In this document: positions 18,302 through 26,768 of the stretch, in pieces
How the letters are laid out: each line of letters opens with the position of its first letter
Position numbering within the stretch: position 1 is the first letter of the stretch
DNA from: Exiguobacterium acetylicum
GTDB taxonomy: Bacteria; Bacillota; Bacilli; Exiguobacteriales; Exiguobacteriaceae
Assembly (NCBI RefSeq): GCF_022170825.1
Contig: NZ_CP081878.1
Coordinates: forward strand, 398,001 to 462,000
Direction: 5' to 3'
Length of the DNA: 64,000 nucleotides
The notes under the pieces: generated by a model
The model's input: the letters and a program-made list of their open reading frames with translations, nothing else
Databases searched by the model: none
What the model was told of the DNA's origin: nothing
Made by a program: the position numbers and the translations under genes

Positions 18302-18775
18302 CGTCCGCTTCATATTTAGTCCACCATGGTAGCCAAGTAGATCTCCTTTTTTACCAATGATCCGATGACACGGAATCGCGAGCAGTAATCGATTTTTTCC
18401 GATCGCTGTACCGATTGCACGTGTCGCATTTGGGCGAAAGAGTCGTTCGGCAATGTCGGAGTAGGTGGCGGTTTGACCATATGGAACCGCGCGTAATGCG
18501 TGCCAGACTTCAAGCTGAAACGGGGTACCGACAGGCGCAAGTGGAAAGGAGAGTGTCGTCGACTGCTGATTCAAATATGCCAGTAGCTGTTCCGTATACG
18601 GAGCGAGGGTGGTGTCTGAGGCAATCCGCTCTGCGCGAGGAAAGTGTTTACGCGACCAGTCGTCAAATAACTCCTCCGGTTCATCCCAAGCACCGACATA
18701 GCAGAGACCATCCGCTGTAGCGGCGACCGGAAACGTATGGGTGTTCCAGTGTAAGCGAGTAAAATACAGTTCCAT
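18275..18775 (-). CDS. ogt: methylated-DNA-protein-cysteine methyltransferase (Ogt/AdaB type)
   Basis: This 166-residue repair protein has the acceptor motif IPCHRIIGKKGDLLGYHGG, where the Cys takes the methyl group from O6-methylguanine. The helix-turn-helix part is PYGQTATYSDIAERL and the N-terminal half is short, as in Ogt. The gene converges on, and overlaps, the VOC protein gene. Confidence 0.93.
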   Translation of the reverse strand: MELYFTRLHWNTHTFPVAATADGLCYVGAWDEPEELFDDWSRKHFPRAERIASDTTLAPYTEQLLAYLNQQSTTLSFPLAPVGTPFQLEVWHALRAVPYGQTATYSDIAERLFRPNATRAIGTAIGKNRLLLAIPCHRIIGKKGDLLGYHGGLNMKRTLLALEQRL

Positions 18776-18831
18776 GACATGTTGTCCTTTCTACACGAAA
18801 TGAAATGATGAATGAGGAGAATACGAACAAG

Positions 18832-18864
18832 AAAGGGGTGCTTCTACTGAAGAGGCACCCCTTT
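18832..18864 (-). terminator. terminator of the leftward 2-oxo acid dehydrogenase operon
   Basis: A perfect 10-base stem (AAAGGGGTGC at 18832-18841 with 18855-18864) lies right after the E3 stop codon in leftward direction. The T-richness is only moderate. Confidence 0.7.
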
Positions 18865-18866
18865 GA

Positions 18867-20264
18867 TTATGCACGCGAACCGACCTGTTGCCGCGGTGGG
18901 AGGTGAATCGATTGACCGAATAAAGCTTCCATCGATTCCGTCAACGCTTCGCTTCGACTTGGATGTGCCATGACAGGGAAGAGTAGATCTTCTCGTTTCG
19001 CTGTCAGTTCCAGTGCTTGAGTGAATTGTCCGATGATACGATGGGCATCGTCTCCGATCATATGAATACCAAGGACCAGTGATGTCTGTTCGTCAGCAAT
19101 GACCTTAACGAAACCACTTCCGCCTTCGATTGTCGTCGCTCCATTTGCGTTCAGTGGGAACTGTCCGGTTTGAACCGTGTGTCCGGCTTCACGGGCTTCC
19201 TGTTCCGTCATCCCGACAGAAGCAATCGGTGGAAATGTCCGCAGAACGGTCGGATAATACGGTGTCGTCGGATCGACGTCTTGACCGGACAGATGCGTTG
19301 CCGTCCGCTTCGCTTCATGAATCGCACGAGTGGCAAACTGTGGACCCGGGGTCACATCACCAATGGCATAAATATGCGGTTGATTTGTTTGTCCGTATGC
19401 GTCGACTGGAATCGTCCCGTCTTCTGCAAGCGTCACACCGATCCGCTCGAGACCGAGTGTCAAACTGTTTGGGATCCGGGAAAGCGATTGGAACAGGTAG
19501 GCGCCCTGATAGACGACTTCTTCTCCGTTTTTCATGACCGTGACGGTCACGTCCCTCGATGCATCGATCCGTGTCACGACATCCGACACGAGACGGATTT
19601 TTTGTTTTTTGAACGTCCGCTTCAGTTCCTTTTCAAGACTTGGTTCGAGCGACAATTGATCCGCGAACAACGTCACCTCTGTACCGAGAGCACGAAAACA
19701 GGCAGCGGCTTCGAGTGCTAATGTGTCGGAGCCAATGATCAATAAGCTCTCGGGTAACTGCTCGAGTTGATAAAGCTGCTCGGCATTCAGTCGGCACGAT
19801 TCCTCGTGCTGGATGCTGTGGCTACCGGTCGCGATGATGACATCTTGGAATCGGTACGTGTCGAACTGATGTCCCGACTCGACACCGATCCGGTCTTCTG
19901 ACAGGAAGGAAGCTGCACCAGAAATATGCTCGATCTGGTTCGCTTGACAGAGGGCAACAACGCCTTGGCGCAATTGCTGTACGACCCGATTCCGGTAAGC
20001 ATTCATTTTGCTGAAATCATGGACAGCAGGAGTGGTGAATCCGAGATCTTCGAGATGGGGCAGGCGTAACATCTCTTCTGCTGCATGCGCGTAAACTTTT
20101 GACGGGATACAGCCTCGGTTCAGACACAGTCCACCGAGTTCAGCTTGTTCGATCAGTGTCACCTTGCGACCGCCTTGCGCAGCGCGGATCGCTGCTGTGT
20201 AACCGGCGGGACCCCCACCGATAATCAGGAGATCCCGTTCTTGTGTAAGTTCGCCAACAACCAT
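18867..20264 (-). CDS. dihydrolipoyl dehydrogenase (E3)
   Basis: This 465-residue flavoprotein has the FAD motif GGGPAGYTAAIRAAQ at residue 16, the redox disulfide GGLCLNRGCIPSK near residue 45, a central NAD domain, the IYAIGDVTPGPQFA FAD motif near residue 300 and the C-terminal active-site pair in MAHPSRSEALTE. It reoxidises the lipoyl groups of the E2 two bases upstream. As the last gene of the thioesterase-dehydrogenase-E1-E2 operon it makes the complex self-sufficient rather than dependent on a shared housekeeping E3. Confidence 0.93.
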   Translation of the reverse strand: MVVGELTQERDLLIIGGGPAGYTAAIRAAQGGRKVTLIEQAELGGLCLNRGCIPSKVYAHAAEEMLRLPHLEDLGFTTPAVHDFSKMNAYRNRVVQQLRQGVVALCQANQIEHISGAASFLSEDRIGVESGHQFDTYRFQDVIIATGSHSIQHEESCRLNAEQLYQLEQLPESLLIIGSDTLALEAAACFRALGTEVTLFADQLSLEPSLEKELKRTFKKQKIRLVSDVVTRIDASRDVTVTVMKNGEEVVYQGAYLFQSLSRIPNSLTLGLERIGVTLAEDGTIPVDAYGQTNQPHIYAIGDVTPGPQFATRAIHEAKRTATHLSGQDVDPTTPYYPTVLRTFPPIASVGMTEQEAREAGHTVQTGQFPLNANGATTIEGGSGFVKVIADEQTSLVLGIHMIGDDAHRIIGQFTQALELTAKREDLLFPVMAHPSRSEALTESMEALFGQSIHLPPRQQVGSRA

Positions 20265-20265
20265 G

Positions 20266-21483
20266 TTAAATCAACTCCAAAAGTAGGGTAGTCGGATGTT
20301 CAATCAGTGAAACGAATCGGTTTGTAAAGGCAACAGCCGTTGCCCCGTCCGCGACGCGATGATCGAACGACATCGACAAATTCATCATTGAGCGGACGAC
20401 GATTTGATCGTCTTCATCGACACACGCTCGTTTTTTCGTCTTGTGGAAGGCAATCAATGCCGTTTCCGGATAGTTGATGATTGGTGTCGCACCCGTACTG
20501 CCGAGTGGACCAACATTGCTCATTGTAAAGGTGCTCGGTTTTAAGTCCGCTGCGCGTAAGGCACAGTTTTGAGCACGTTGCTGCAGAGCGAGCAGTTGAT
20601 CATGCAGTTCGGTCAGTGACAGCTGATCGGCATGACGGATGACAGGAACCATTAACCCGTCTGGTGTCTCAGTTGCCATTCCGAAGTGGAAATCCTGCTC
20701 TAATCGAATACATTCATTCGCTTCGTCGAGTTTGGCATGGAAGACGGGATAGTCTTTTAAGGCAACGATCAAGGCTTTGATGAAGAAAGCATTGATGTTG
20801 ATGTTTCGTCCAGCGGCTTTCCATTCGGCACGCAGGGCGAGCAAGCGCGTCATGTCAACTTCCTCGAAGTGAGTGACATGTGGAATTGTGTACAGCGACT
20901 GTGTCATCTTTTTCGCGATCTGCTTACGAATACCACGGAACGGAATCGTTTCCGGTGGCGTTTGTTGTTGCGTGACTTCCTCCGCGACCGAAGGAACCGT
21001 CTCTTGAGGAGCAACTGCAGCATTGACGAAGCGAAGCACATCGTCCTCCGAGACGCGACCCGATGGATCCGAAGCCGTGACAGCTTCGATATCAATCCCG
21101 TGATCACGAGCGATTTTTCGTGTATATGGTGTCGCAAGGACCCGTTTTGCTGGAGAAACTTGAACAGGTGGGGCAGTGACAGCAACCGATGCTGGTTCAG
21201 GAGCGGACGACGCTTCAGGTGTTACCGCGACCGGCATGTCGGAAGCGTTACTTGCTTCGATGTGCAATAATGTCGTACCGACTTGCACCGTCTGGCCGAC
21301 CGGAATGATGATTTCCTTGACGATTCCGGAGACAGGAGCTGGAAGTTCAGCGACCATCTTATCGGTCGCGACCTCAACGACCGGTTGATCGGTCGTAACA
21401 TGGTCTCCGACTTGAACGAGATAATGCGCGATTTCACCTTCCGTCATACCTTCCCCGACATCATGTAACTTGACTTCGATCAT
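20266..21483 (-). CDS. 2-oxo acid dehydrogenase acyltransferase (E2)
   Basis: I chose the start at 21483 because the lipoyl domain begins there and AAGGAG lies upstream; the longer frame adds an Arg-rich stretch unlike any E2. The 405-residue protein has one lipoyl domain (lipoyl-Lys in EVATDKMVAELPAP, about residue 43), a linker, a subunit-binding domain (residues about 130-165, ATPYTRKIARDHGID) and the catalytic core with SFDHRVADGA. It transfers the acyl group to CoA. A single lipoyl domain fits branched-chain or aryl-type as well as pyruvate-type complexes. Confidence 0.93.
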   Translation of the reverse strand: MIEVKLHDVGEGMTEGEIAHYLVQVGDHVTTDQPVVEVATDKMVAELPAPVSGIVKEIIIPVGQTVQVGTTLLHIEASNASDMPVAVTPEASSAPEPASVAVTAPPVQVSPAKRVLATPYTRKIARDHGIDIEAVTASDPSGRVSEDDVLRFVNAAVAPQETVPSVAEEVTQQQTPPETIPFRGIRKQIAKKMTQSLYTIPHVTHFEEVDMTRLLALRAEWKAAGRNININAFFIKALIVALKDYPVFHAKLDEANECIRLEQDFHFGMATETPDGLMVPVIRHADQLSLTELHDQLLALQQRAQNCALRAADLKPSTFTMSNVGPLGSTGATPIINYPETALIAFHKTKKRACVDEDDQIVVRSMMNLSMSFDHRVADGATAVAFTNRFVSLIEHPTTLLLELI

Positions 21484-21496
21484 GGGACTCAGCTCC

Positions 21497-22495
21497 TTAA
21501 AACTCGACCGTACGCTGAATCGTCGCAAGGACTCGTTCCGGCGTCGGAATGTAATGGTCTTCGAGGGCGAATAGCGGTACCGGAACATCAAAACCGGTCA
21601 CGCGGGCAATCGGTGCCCGTAAATAAAGAAACGCTGTATCGTTGATTAACGTGACGAGATCGTTACCAAGACCACCCATTGCTGCAGCTTCGTGCACGAT
21701 GACGGCACGACCGGTCTTTTGAACAGAAGCAGCAATCGTGTCCCGGTCGAGCGGATAGAGCGTGCGTAAGTCGAGCACTTCGCAAGAGATACCGCGTTCC
21801 TGTGCAGCCGTTGCGGCTTTTTGTGCCACCTGGACCATTGCTCCCCAAGCGATCAACGTTACGTCCGTCCCTTCACTGACGCAGCGCGCTTTTCCGATTT
21901 CAACGGTATAAGACTCGCTCGGTACGACTTCCTTGAATGAGCGATAACTGCGCATCGACTCGAGGAATAACACGGGATCTGGATCTTCAATCGCAGCAAT
22001 CAACAAACCTTTTGCATCGTACGGTGTCGCCGGACAGACGACCTTGAGACCGGGCATCGATGTAAAGAGTGCTTCTGTACTGTCGGAATGAATTTCCGGT
22101 GCCCGGATGCCGGCACCATAAGGGGCACGGATGACCATCGGGACACTATAGCGTCCCATCGTCCGCATTCGAATGCGGGAGACGTGAGTCATGATTTGTT
22201 CATAGGCAGGGTAGATGAAGCCGAGGAATTGAATCTCGACAATTGGTTTAAAGCCATTGATGGCAAGTCCGATCGATGTACCGACGATACCGGCTTCACT
22301 GAGCGGTGTATCAACGATCCGGTCTTCACCGAACTCTTCCTGTAAGCCGTCCGTCGCTCGGAAAACACCGCCGTTTTTTCCGACATCTTCTCCAAGAACG
22401 AGCGTCGTCTCATCCTCCGACAGTTTTGTCCGCAGGGCATCCGTGACAGCTTGAACGAGTGTCATCTCCGTTTGACGATTAATTGGTGTTGCCAT
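21497..22495 (-). CDS. 2-oxo acid dehydrogenase E1 beta subunit
   Basis: The 332-residue protein is a transketolase-like beta subunit with LGEDVGKNGGVFRATDGL, DTPLSEAGIVG and the IRAPYGAGIRAPEIHSDS block. It forms the E1 heterotetramer with the alpha subunit, whose stop is one base upstream. By eye the sequence is as close to the pyruvate dehydrogenase-type betas of Firmicutes as to branched-chain ones, so substrate cannot be read from it. The context with a phenylalanine-dehydrogenase-like enzyme points to an aromatic 2-oxo acid. Confidence 0.9.
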   Translation of the reverse strand: MATPINRQTEMTLVQAVTDALRTKLSEDETTLVLGEDVGKNGGVFRATDGLQEEFGEDRIVDTPLSEAGIVGTSIGLAINGFKPIVEIQFLGFIYPAYEQIMTHVSRIRMRTMGRYSVPMVIRAPYGAGIRAPEIHSDSTEALFTSMPGLKVVCPATPYDAKGLLIAAIEDPDPVLFLESMRSYRSFKEVVPSESYTVEIGKARCVSEGTDVTLIAWGAMVQVAQKAATAAQERGISCEVLDLRTLYPLDRDTIAASVQKTGRAVIVHEAAAMGGLGNDLVTLINDTAFLYLRAPIARVTGFDVPVPLFALEDHYIPTPERVLATIQRTVEF

Positions 22496-22496
22496 C

Positions 22497-23546
22497 TCAT
22501 TTCCCCCTTGCTAGCAAATACGCTTCTTTTTGTTGCTGGACATCAACTGGTAAGGTCGCGTACGTATGGTCGAACAGATCGTTGACGTCTGGTGCCTTGA
22601 ATTGCTCCATTTCAGCTACTGCTGCTTCGACTTCTGTTTGATGCCGTTCCTGCAGTTGTTGCATCCACGTTTCGTCAAAGTATCCTTGGTGTTTTAGGAA
22701 CTGTTCGAGTCGATCGAGCGGATCAACCCGGTCGCGCGAGCGTGCTTGATCTCGGTATTTCGTTGGATCATCTGCTGTCGTATGGGCACCAAACCGCCAC
22801 GTGACAGCTTCAATCAATGTTGGTCCACCGCCAGAGCGCGCACGTTCTACGGCTGCTTGCATCGTGAAATAGACGGCAAAGGCATCGTTTCCATCAATCC
22901 GAACACTTGGCATCCCATAGGCAATCGCTTTTTGTGCAATCGTCTCGGAATGCATCTGTTTTTCGATCGGAACAGAGATTGCGAATTGATTGTTTTGGTT
23001 AAACAGGATGACTGGTGCTTGGAAGACACTTGCGAAGTTCATCCCTTCATGGAAATCCCCTTCAGACGTCGCTCCATCACCAAAGTAGGCGACAGCAACG
23101 TTCGTCGTGCCTTTTCGTTTTTCAGCCCACGCGGCGCCGACGGCATGCGGAATTTGCGTTGCGATCGGAACGGCAGGAGGGAAGATGTGTTTCTCAGACG
23201 GAACACAACCTTCGACACGACCGTTCCAGTAGAGGAGCGTCCGGACCATATCAGCGCCAAACGTCAATGTCGCACCGTGATCTCGGTACGTCGGGAATAA
23301 CCAGTCTTGATCGGACAACGCGAGTGCACTACCGACTTGAGCTGCTTCCTGTCCTTCGAACGGTGCATAAGTGCCGAGGCGCCCTTGGCGTTGCAAGTTA
23401 ATCGCTTTCCGGTCGAACGTCCGGATCCGGTGCATCTGTTCATACAGGGTGAGGGCGAGCTCCTTTGTCAGATCGTGTTCTTTTGAGGCGTCGATGAGAC
23501 GACCTTCTTCATCGATGATGCGTTGAATCGGAAAATGTTGCTCCAT
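22497..23546 (-). CDS. 2-oxo acid dehydrogenase E1 alpha subunit (thiamine diphosphate-dependent)
   Basis: The 349-residue protein contains the thiamine diphosphate/Mg motif from GDGATSEGDFHEG to NQNNQ near residues 165-195, and TYAPFEGQEAAQVGSALAL near residue 55, which is common in PDH-type alphas. The phosphorylation-loop region WRFGAHTTADDPTKYR is present. It decarboxylates the 2-oxo acid and passes the acyl group to E2 lipoyl-Lys. The gene starts 13 bases after the amino acid dehydrogenase, so the oxo acid product of that enzyme is the likely substrate. Confidence 0.92.
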   Translation of the reverse strand: MEQHFPIQRIIDEEGRLIDASKEHDLTKELALTLYEQMHRIRTFDRKAINLQRQGRLGTYAPFEGQEAAQVGSALALSDQDWLFPTYRDHGATLTFGADMVRTLLYWNGRVEGCVPSEKHIFPPAVPIATQIPHAVGAAWAEKRKGTTNVAVAYFGDGATSEGDFHEGMNFASVFQAPVILFNQNNQFAISVPIEKQMHSETIAQKAIAYGMPSVRIDGNDAFAVYFTMQAAVERARSGGGPTLIEAVTWRFGAHTTADDPTKYRDQARSRDRVDPLDRLEQFLKHQGYFDETWMQQLQERHQTEVEAAVAEMEQFKAPDVNDLFDHTYATLPVDVQQQKEAYLLARGK

Positions 23547-23559
23547 GTCAGTCCCTCCT

Positions 23560-24702
23560 TCAGTGGTTACGGATATCCCATTTTGGTTTTGTCGTATTCG
23601 TGAAGATGTTGTTATGTTTCGCCCGGATTTGCATCCGTTTTTCGCACATCCGGTTCGCGGCTTCGACCGTCGTGATGTTTTCTGCTTGCGACTCCTTGAA
23701 GACTTCGAGCACTGCGTCGTAGATGTGGCGTGTCTTTAAGAGAACCCGTTCATGATTTGCGCCATAGAGTTCGTCAGCTACTTGAATCAACCCACCGCCA
23801 TTGACGATATAGTCCGGGGCATATAAGATGCCGCGATCCATCAAGACGTGAGCAAGTTGTTCTTCTGCAAGTTGATTGTTCGCCGAACCACAGATGGCTT
23901 TACACGGTAAGAGGGCAATGTTTTGAGCGTGAATGACACCACCGTATGCACATGGGACAAAAATATCAGCATCCGTTAGATGAATTTCGTGAGGTGAGAC
24001 GACGCGAACCGTGCCGGGTGCCATTTCAGCTTGAGTCACGATTGCTGCGAGCGCGGCTTCATTGACGTCTGAAACATAAATCGTCGCACCGGCAAGCAAG
24101 AGTTGTTCCGCGACCTTAAAGCCAACTTTTCCGAGTCCTTGGATCGCGTAGGTTGCCCGACTTAATTCATCTGAACCAAATAACGTCTCGATCGTCGCCC
24201 GAAGCCCGTAAACGACACCTTCAGCCGTTGGAATCGATGAATCCCCACTGCCACCAAAGGCTTCCGGAATGCCGACGATCCGTGACGTTTCCCGGCTAGC
24301 ATGGACGAAATCATCCATTGTCGTGCCCATGTCCGTTCCCGTGTAGAACCGACCACCGAGCGAATCGACGAAGCGACCGAAGGCACGGAAAAGCTCCGGT
24401 GATTTATCCGTCGCTGGATTACCGATGATGACGGCTTTACCACCGCCAAAATCAACGTCAGCGGCAGCGCATTTATACGTCATACCGCGCGACAAACGCA
24501 GAACATCGTCAAGTGCTTCATCAACAGAAGCATAAGGTGCCATTCGGCATCCGCCGAGAGCAGGACCGAGCGTCGTATCATGAATGGCGATGATGGCTTG
24601 TAATCCCGAGACAGGGTCGTTGCAAAAGACGACTTGTTCGTGACCAGCGATTTTTTCCATGATCGAGAGCGTTGGATTCGTAGATGGGTTTAACATGTTC
24701 AT
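23560..24702 (-). CDS. pdh: NAD-dependent amino acid dehydrogenase, probably L-phenylalanine dehydrogenase
   Basis: I chose ATG 24702 because GAGGAGGA precedes it. The 380-residue length suits phenylalanine dehydrogenase (about 380) slightly better than leucine dehydrogenase (about 365). Segments recalled from Bacillus and Thermoactinomyces phenylalanine dehydrogenases occur: [28 protein letters not shown] (both catalytic Lys), [17 protein letters not shown] and [10 protein letters not shown]. Leucine dehydrogenases usually show ALGGTRM, AEDVGT and GSALNQL instead. The Rossmann motif is IQGLGKVG. It would convert L-phenylalanine to phenylpyruvate and NADH; leucine or valine use remains possible. 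Confidence 0.85.
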   Translation of the reverse strand: MNMLNPSTNPTLSIMEKIAGHEQVVFCNDPVSGLQAIIAIHDTTLGPALGGCRMAPYASVDEALDDVLRLSRGMTYKCAAADVDFGGGKAVIIGNPATDKSPELFRAFGRFVDSLGGRFYTGTDMGTTMDDFVHASRETSRIVGIPEAFGGSGDSSIPTAEGVVYGLRATIETLFGSDELSRATYAIQGLGKVGFKVAEQLLLAGATIYVSDVNEAALAAIVTQAEMAPGTVRVVSPHEIHLTDADIFVPCAYGGVIHAQNIALLPCKAICGSANNQLAEEQLAHVLMDRGILYAPDYIVNGGGLIQVADELYGANHERVLLKTRHIYDAVLEVFKESQAENITTVEAANRMCEKRMQIRAKHNNIFTNTTKPKWDIRNH

Positions 24703-24728
24703 AGTAGAGTCCTCCTCTATCAAATATA

Positions 24729-24742
24729 AGTAAGCGCTTTCA
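24729..24742 (-). promoter_or_regulatory. cre-like CcpA site inside the leftward operon
   Basis: Read leftward, TGAAAGCGCTTACT matches the cre consensus at 13 of 14 positions. It overlaps the thioesterase stop codon and lies 27 bases before the dehydrogenase start, a position from which CcpA could act as a transcription roadblock or repress an internal promoter. Confidence 0.6.
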
Positions 24743-25141
24743 TTTTGTCGGAACATTATTTTGTAATTTTGCTTGAATCCGGCTTTTTTCTAAAATGAAT
24801 TGTGTGACTTCCCCTGTACCGATGATCGTTTGTCCGTCTCGGACTTCGATGCTAGCATCAACGCGACGTGATGTCATCGACGTTACTGTCGCGGTCACGA
24901 TCAATCGTGCTCCTTCCGCTGCCATACCAAGATGCTTCAGTGAAACCGCACCACCGACACCTTCTTCACCAGCTTCTAAGTAGGGCAAAATCAGTTGACG
25001 TGCTGCCCATTCCATGTGATAAACCATCGAAACGGTGGAGTATGCTGGATGAACGAGCTGACCTTCGAATCGTGCAAACATATCTTCCGAGACGACCGCT
25101 TGAATCTCTGCTGTATCCCCGACAGCTAATCCTAGTTTCAT
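24740..25141 (-). CDS. FlK-like hotdog-fold acyl-CoA thioesterase
   Basis: The 133-residue protein is a single hotdog domain. The block [19 protein letters not shown] followed by [18 protein letters not shown] fits the fluoroacetyl-CoA thioesterase (FlK) group, in which a Thr/Ser, the Glu and the His form the active site; all three positions are filled here. It is the first gene of the leftward operon and faces paaK. By analogy with the unrelated-sequence hotdog PaaI of Proteobacteria it may release CoA from phenylacetyl-CoA or dead-end intermediates. That role is inferred. Confidence 0.75.
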   Translation of the reverse strand: MKLGLAVGDTAEIQAVVSEDMFARFEGQLVHPAYSTVSMVYHMEWAARQLILPYLEAGEEGVGGAVSLKHLGMAAEGARLIVTATVTSMTSRRVDASIEVRDGQTIIGTGEVTQFILEKSRIQAKLQNNVPTK

Positions 25142-25198
25142 CGTGATCCCCTTTCACAACACCGAATCTTTATTCAATCAAGTGGTCTTACCAAAAAT

Positions 25199-25207
25199 AG
25201 TATAACA
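25199..25207 (-). promoter_or_regulatory. extended -10 promoter of the leftward operon
   Basis: Read leftward, TGTTATACT is a perfect extended -10 (TGnTATACT), about 58 bases before the thioesterase start. No good -35 box is seen at 17 bases, which an extended -10 does not need. Confidence 0.5.
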
Positions 25208-25381
25208 CTTGTCACACGATATTTTATCAACCCGTTACAAAATGAGCAAATCATTTCAGAAATATTTTCCAAAAAAAGACTGTTTATCATGAAATCTCTT
25301 GTTTAATGTTAATTGATTTATCGATAAGGTGCGTTGAAGTGATAAAGTAAGAATCGTTTGGGAGCATTTAACAAAACAAGA

Positions 25382-25417
25382 TTGACAACATTGTGAACGT
25401 ATCGTACGTTAAACGTA
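25382..25417 (+). promoter_or_regulatory. paa operon promoter region with overlapping inverted repeats
   Basis: A TTGACA -35 box lies at 25382-25387. Directly after it are three half-sites in alternating orientation: AACGTA (25396-25401), TACGTT (25405-25410) and AACGTA (25412-25417), forming two perfect 6-base inverted repeats that share the middle arm. They cover the place of the -10 box, as expected for a repressor operator. PaaX coded at the end of the operon is the best candidate ligand; this is inferred. The rest of the gap 25142-25472 is AT-rich with no gene seen. Confidence 0.6.
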
Positions 25418-25428
25418 TAACTAAAAAC

Positions 25429-25440
25429 AAACGACCGTTT
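25429..25440. promoter_or_regulatory. second palindrome in the paaK leader
   Basis: AAACGACCGTTT has perfect 5-base arms around AC and lies 33 bases before the paaK start. It differs from the AACGTA repeats upstream, so a second regulator may bind here; short palindromes also arise by chance. Confidence 0.35.
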
Positions 25441-25472
25441 TATTATTGTATACATGATGAGGAGGTGCAGGT

Positions 25473-26750
25473 ATGTACGATCAACATCACGAAACGATGG
25501 ATGCTCAAAAGCGGGAGCAGCTACAGATGGAGCGATTACGTCAAACGATGGAACACGTCACACGTGTCCCGTTCTATCAAGAACGTCTGCAGACCTTACA
25601 GATGACAGCGAATGATTTTCAAACGATCGAAGATCTACGAAAGTTTCCCTTCACACGTAAACAAGATTTACGCGATCATTATCCGTTCGGGCTATTTGCC
25701 GTTGAACGGGAACAGGTCACCCGGATTCATGCGTCGTCTGGAACGAGTGGTAAACCGACCGTCGTCGGGTATACGCAAGAAGATTTAGATGACTGGGCCG
25801 GTGCCGTGGCACGCAGTTTAGTCTTAGCTGGTGGATCACCAGCCGATTTGCTGCACAATGCGTATGGTTATGGATTGTTCACAGGTGGTCTCGGTCTTCA
25901 TGCAGGGGCAGAAAAACTAGGCATGACGATCCTACCGATTTCCGGTGGCAACACGGATCGCCAAATTACATTGATCGTGGATTTCCGACCGGACGGTATC
26001 TGTGGAACGCCTTCGTATATTTTACGCTTGGCAGAACGCATGATTGAACGTGGTATCGATCCACGGAAAACGAGCATGCGTTATGGCATCTTTGGAGCTG
26101 AACCATGGTCGGAAGAGATGCGGCAGACACTCGAACAGACATTTGATCTGCAGGCACTCGATATTTACGGACTCAGTGAAATCATGGGACCTGGTGTCGC
26201 GATGGAGTGTCAAGAGCAGGCAGGTCTGCATATCATGGATGACTTATTCATTACAGAAGTCGTCGATCCCGTTACGGGGGAACCGGTACCAAATGGCATG
26301 GTCGGGGAACTCGTTTTTACAAGCTTAAAAAAGAAAGCGCTTCCAATCATTCGCTACCGGACAGGCGACTTAGCTTCGATCACGCATGAGGCGTGCGCTT
26401 GCGGTCGGACGACGACACGGATGTCACGTGTCAAAGGGCGGACGGACGACATGCTAATCATCCGAGGAGTCAACGTTTTCCCGTCAGAAATCGAGCGGGT
26501 CTTGCTCCAACAACCGGACGTGACGCCACATTATCAAATCCATCTTGTACGTAAAGCCGGACTTGATGCTGTTGAGCTACATATCGAATTCGAAAATATC
26601 TCAGAACGACAAATGCGTTCGATATGTGACGCCATCAAATCGGAATGTCTCATTTCTATTGATCTCGTCTGTCACCCGCATCAAGGGTTACCACGATCGG
26701 AAGGTAAAGCCGTTCGGATCGTTGATCGACGTTCGACATCACTCGTCTGA
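25473..26750 (+). CDS. paaK: phenylacetate-CoA ligase
   Basis: The 425-residue length is diagnostic of PaaK-type adenylating ligases. The phosphate-binding loop SSGTSGKPTVVGYT is near residue 90 and the C-terminal region has YRTGDLASITHEACACGR and the GRTDDMLIIRGVNVFPSEIE hinge. It makes phenylacetyl-CoA from phenylacetate, ATP and CoA. AGGAGGTG precedes the ATG. It heads the rightward paa operon, 18 bases before paaA. It provides an entry for external phenylacetate, while the leftward operon may make phenylacetyl-CoA without free phenylacetate. Confidence 0.95.
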   Translation: MYDQHHETMDAQKREQLQMERLRQTMEHVTRVPFYQERLQTLQMTANDFQTIEDLRKFPFTRKQDLRDHYPFGLFAVEREQVTRIHASSGTSGKPTVVGYTQEDLDDWAGAVARSLVLAGGSPADLLHNAYGYGLFTGGLGLHAGAEKLGMTILPISGGNTDRQITLIVDFRPDGICGTPSYILRLAERMIERGIDPRKTSMRYGIFGAEPWSEEMRQTLEQTFDLQALDIYGLSEIMGPGVAMECQEQAGLHIMDDLFITEVVDPVTGEPVPNGMVGELVFTSLKKKALPIIRYRTGDLASITHEACACGRTTTRMSRVKGRTDDMLIIRGVNVFPSEIERVLLQQPDVTPHYQIHLVRKAGLDAVELHIEFENISERQMRSICDAIKSECLISIDLVCHPHQGLPRSEGKAVRIVDRRSTSLV

Positions 26751-26768
26751 TTCAAAGGAGGAACTAGC

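Noticed and set aside
23560-24702. Plain leucine dehydrogenase call for the amino acid dehydrogenase.
   Set aside because: Several signature blocks follow the phenylalanine dehydrogenase pattern and the neighbours are phenylacetate genes; leucine use is kept only as an alternative.
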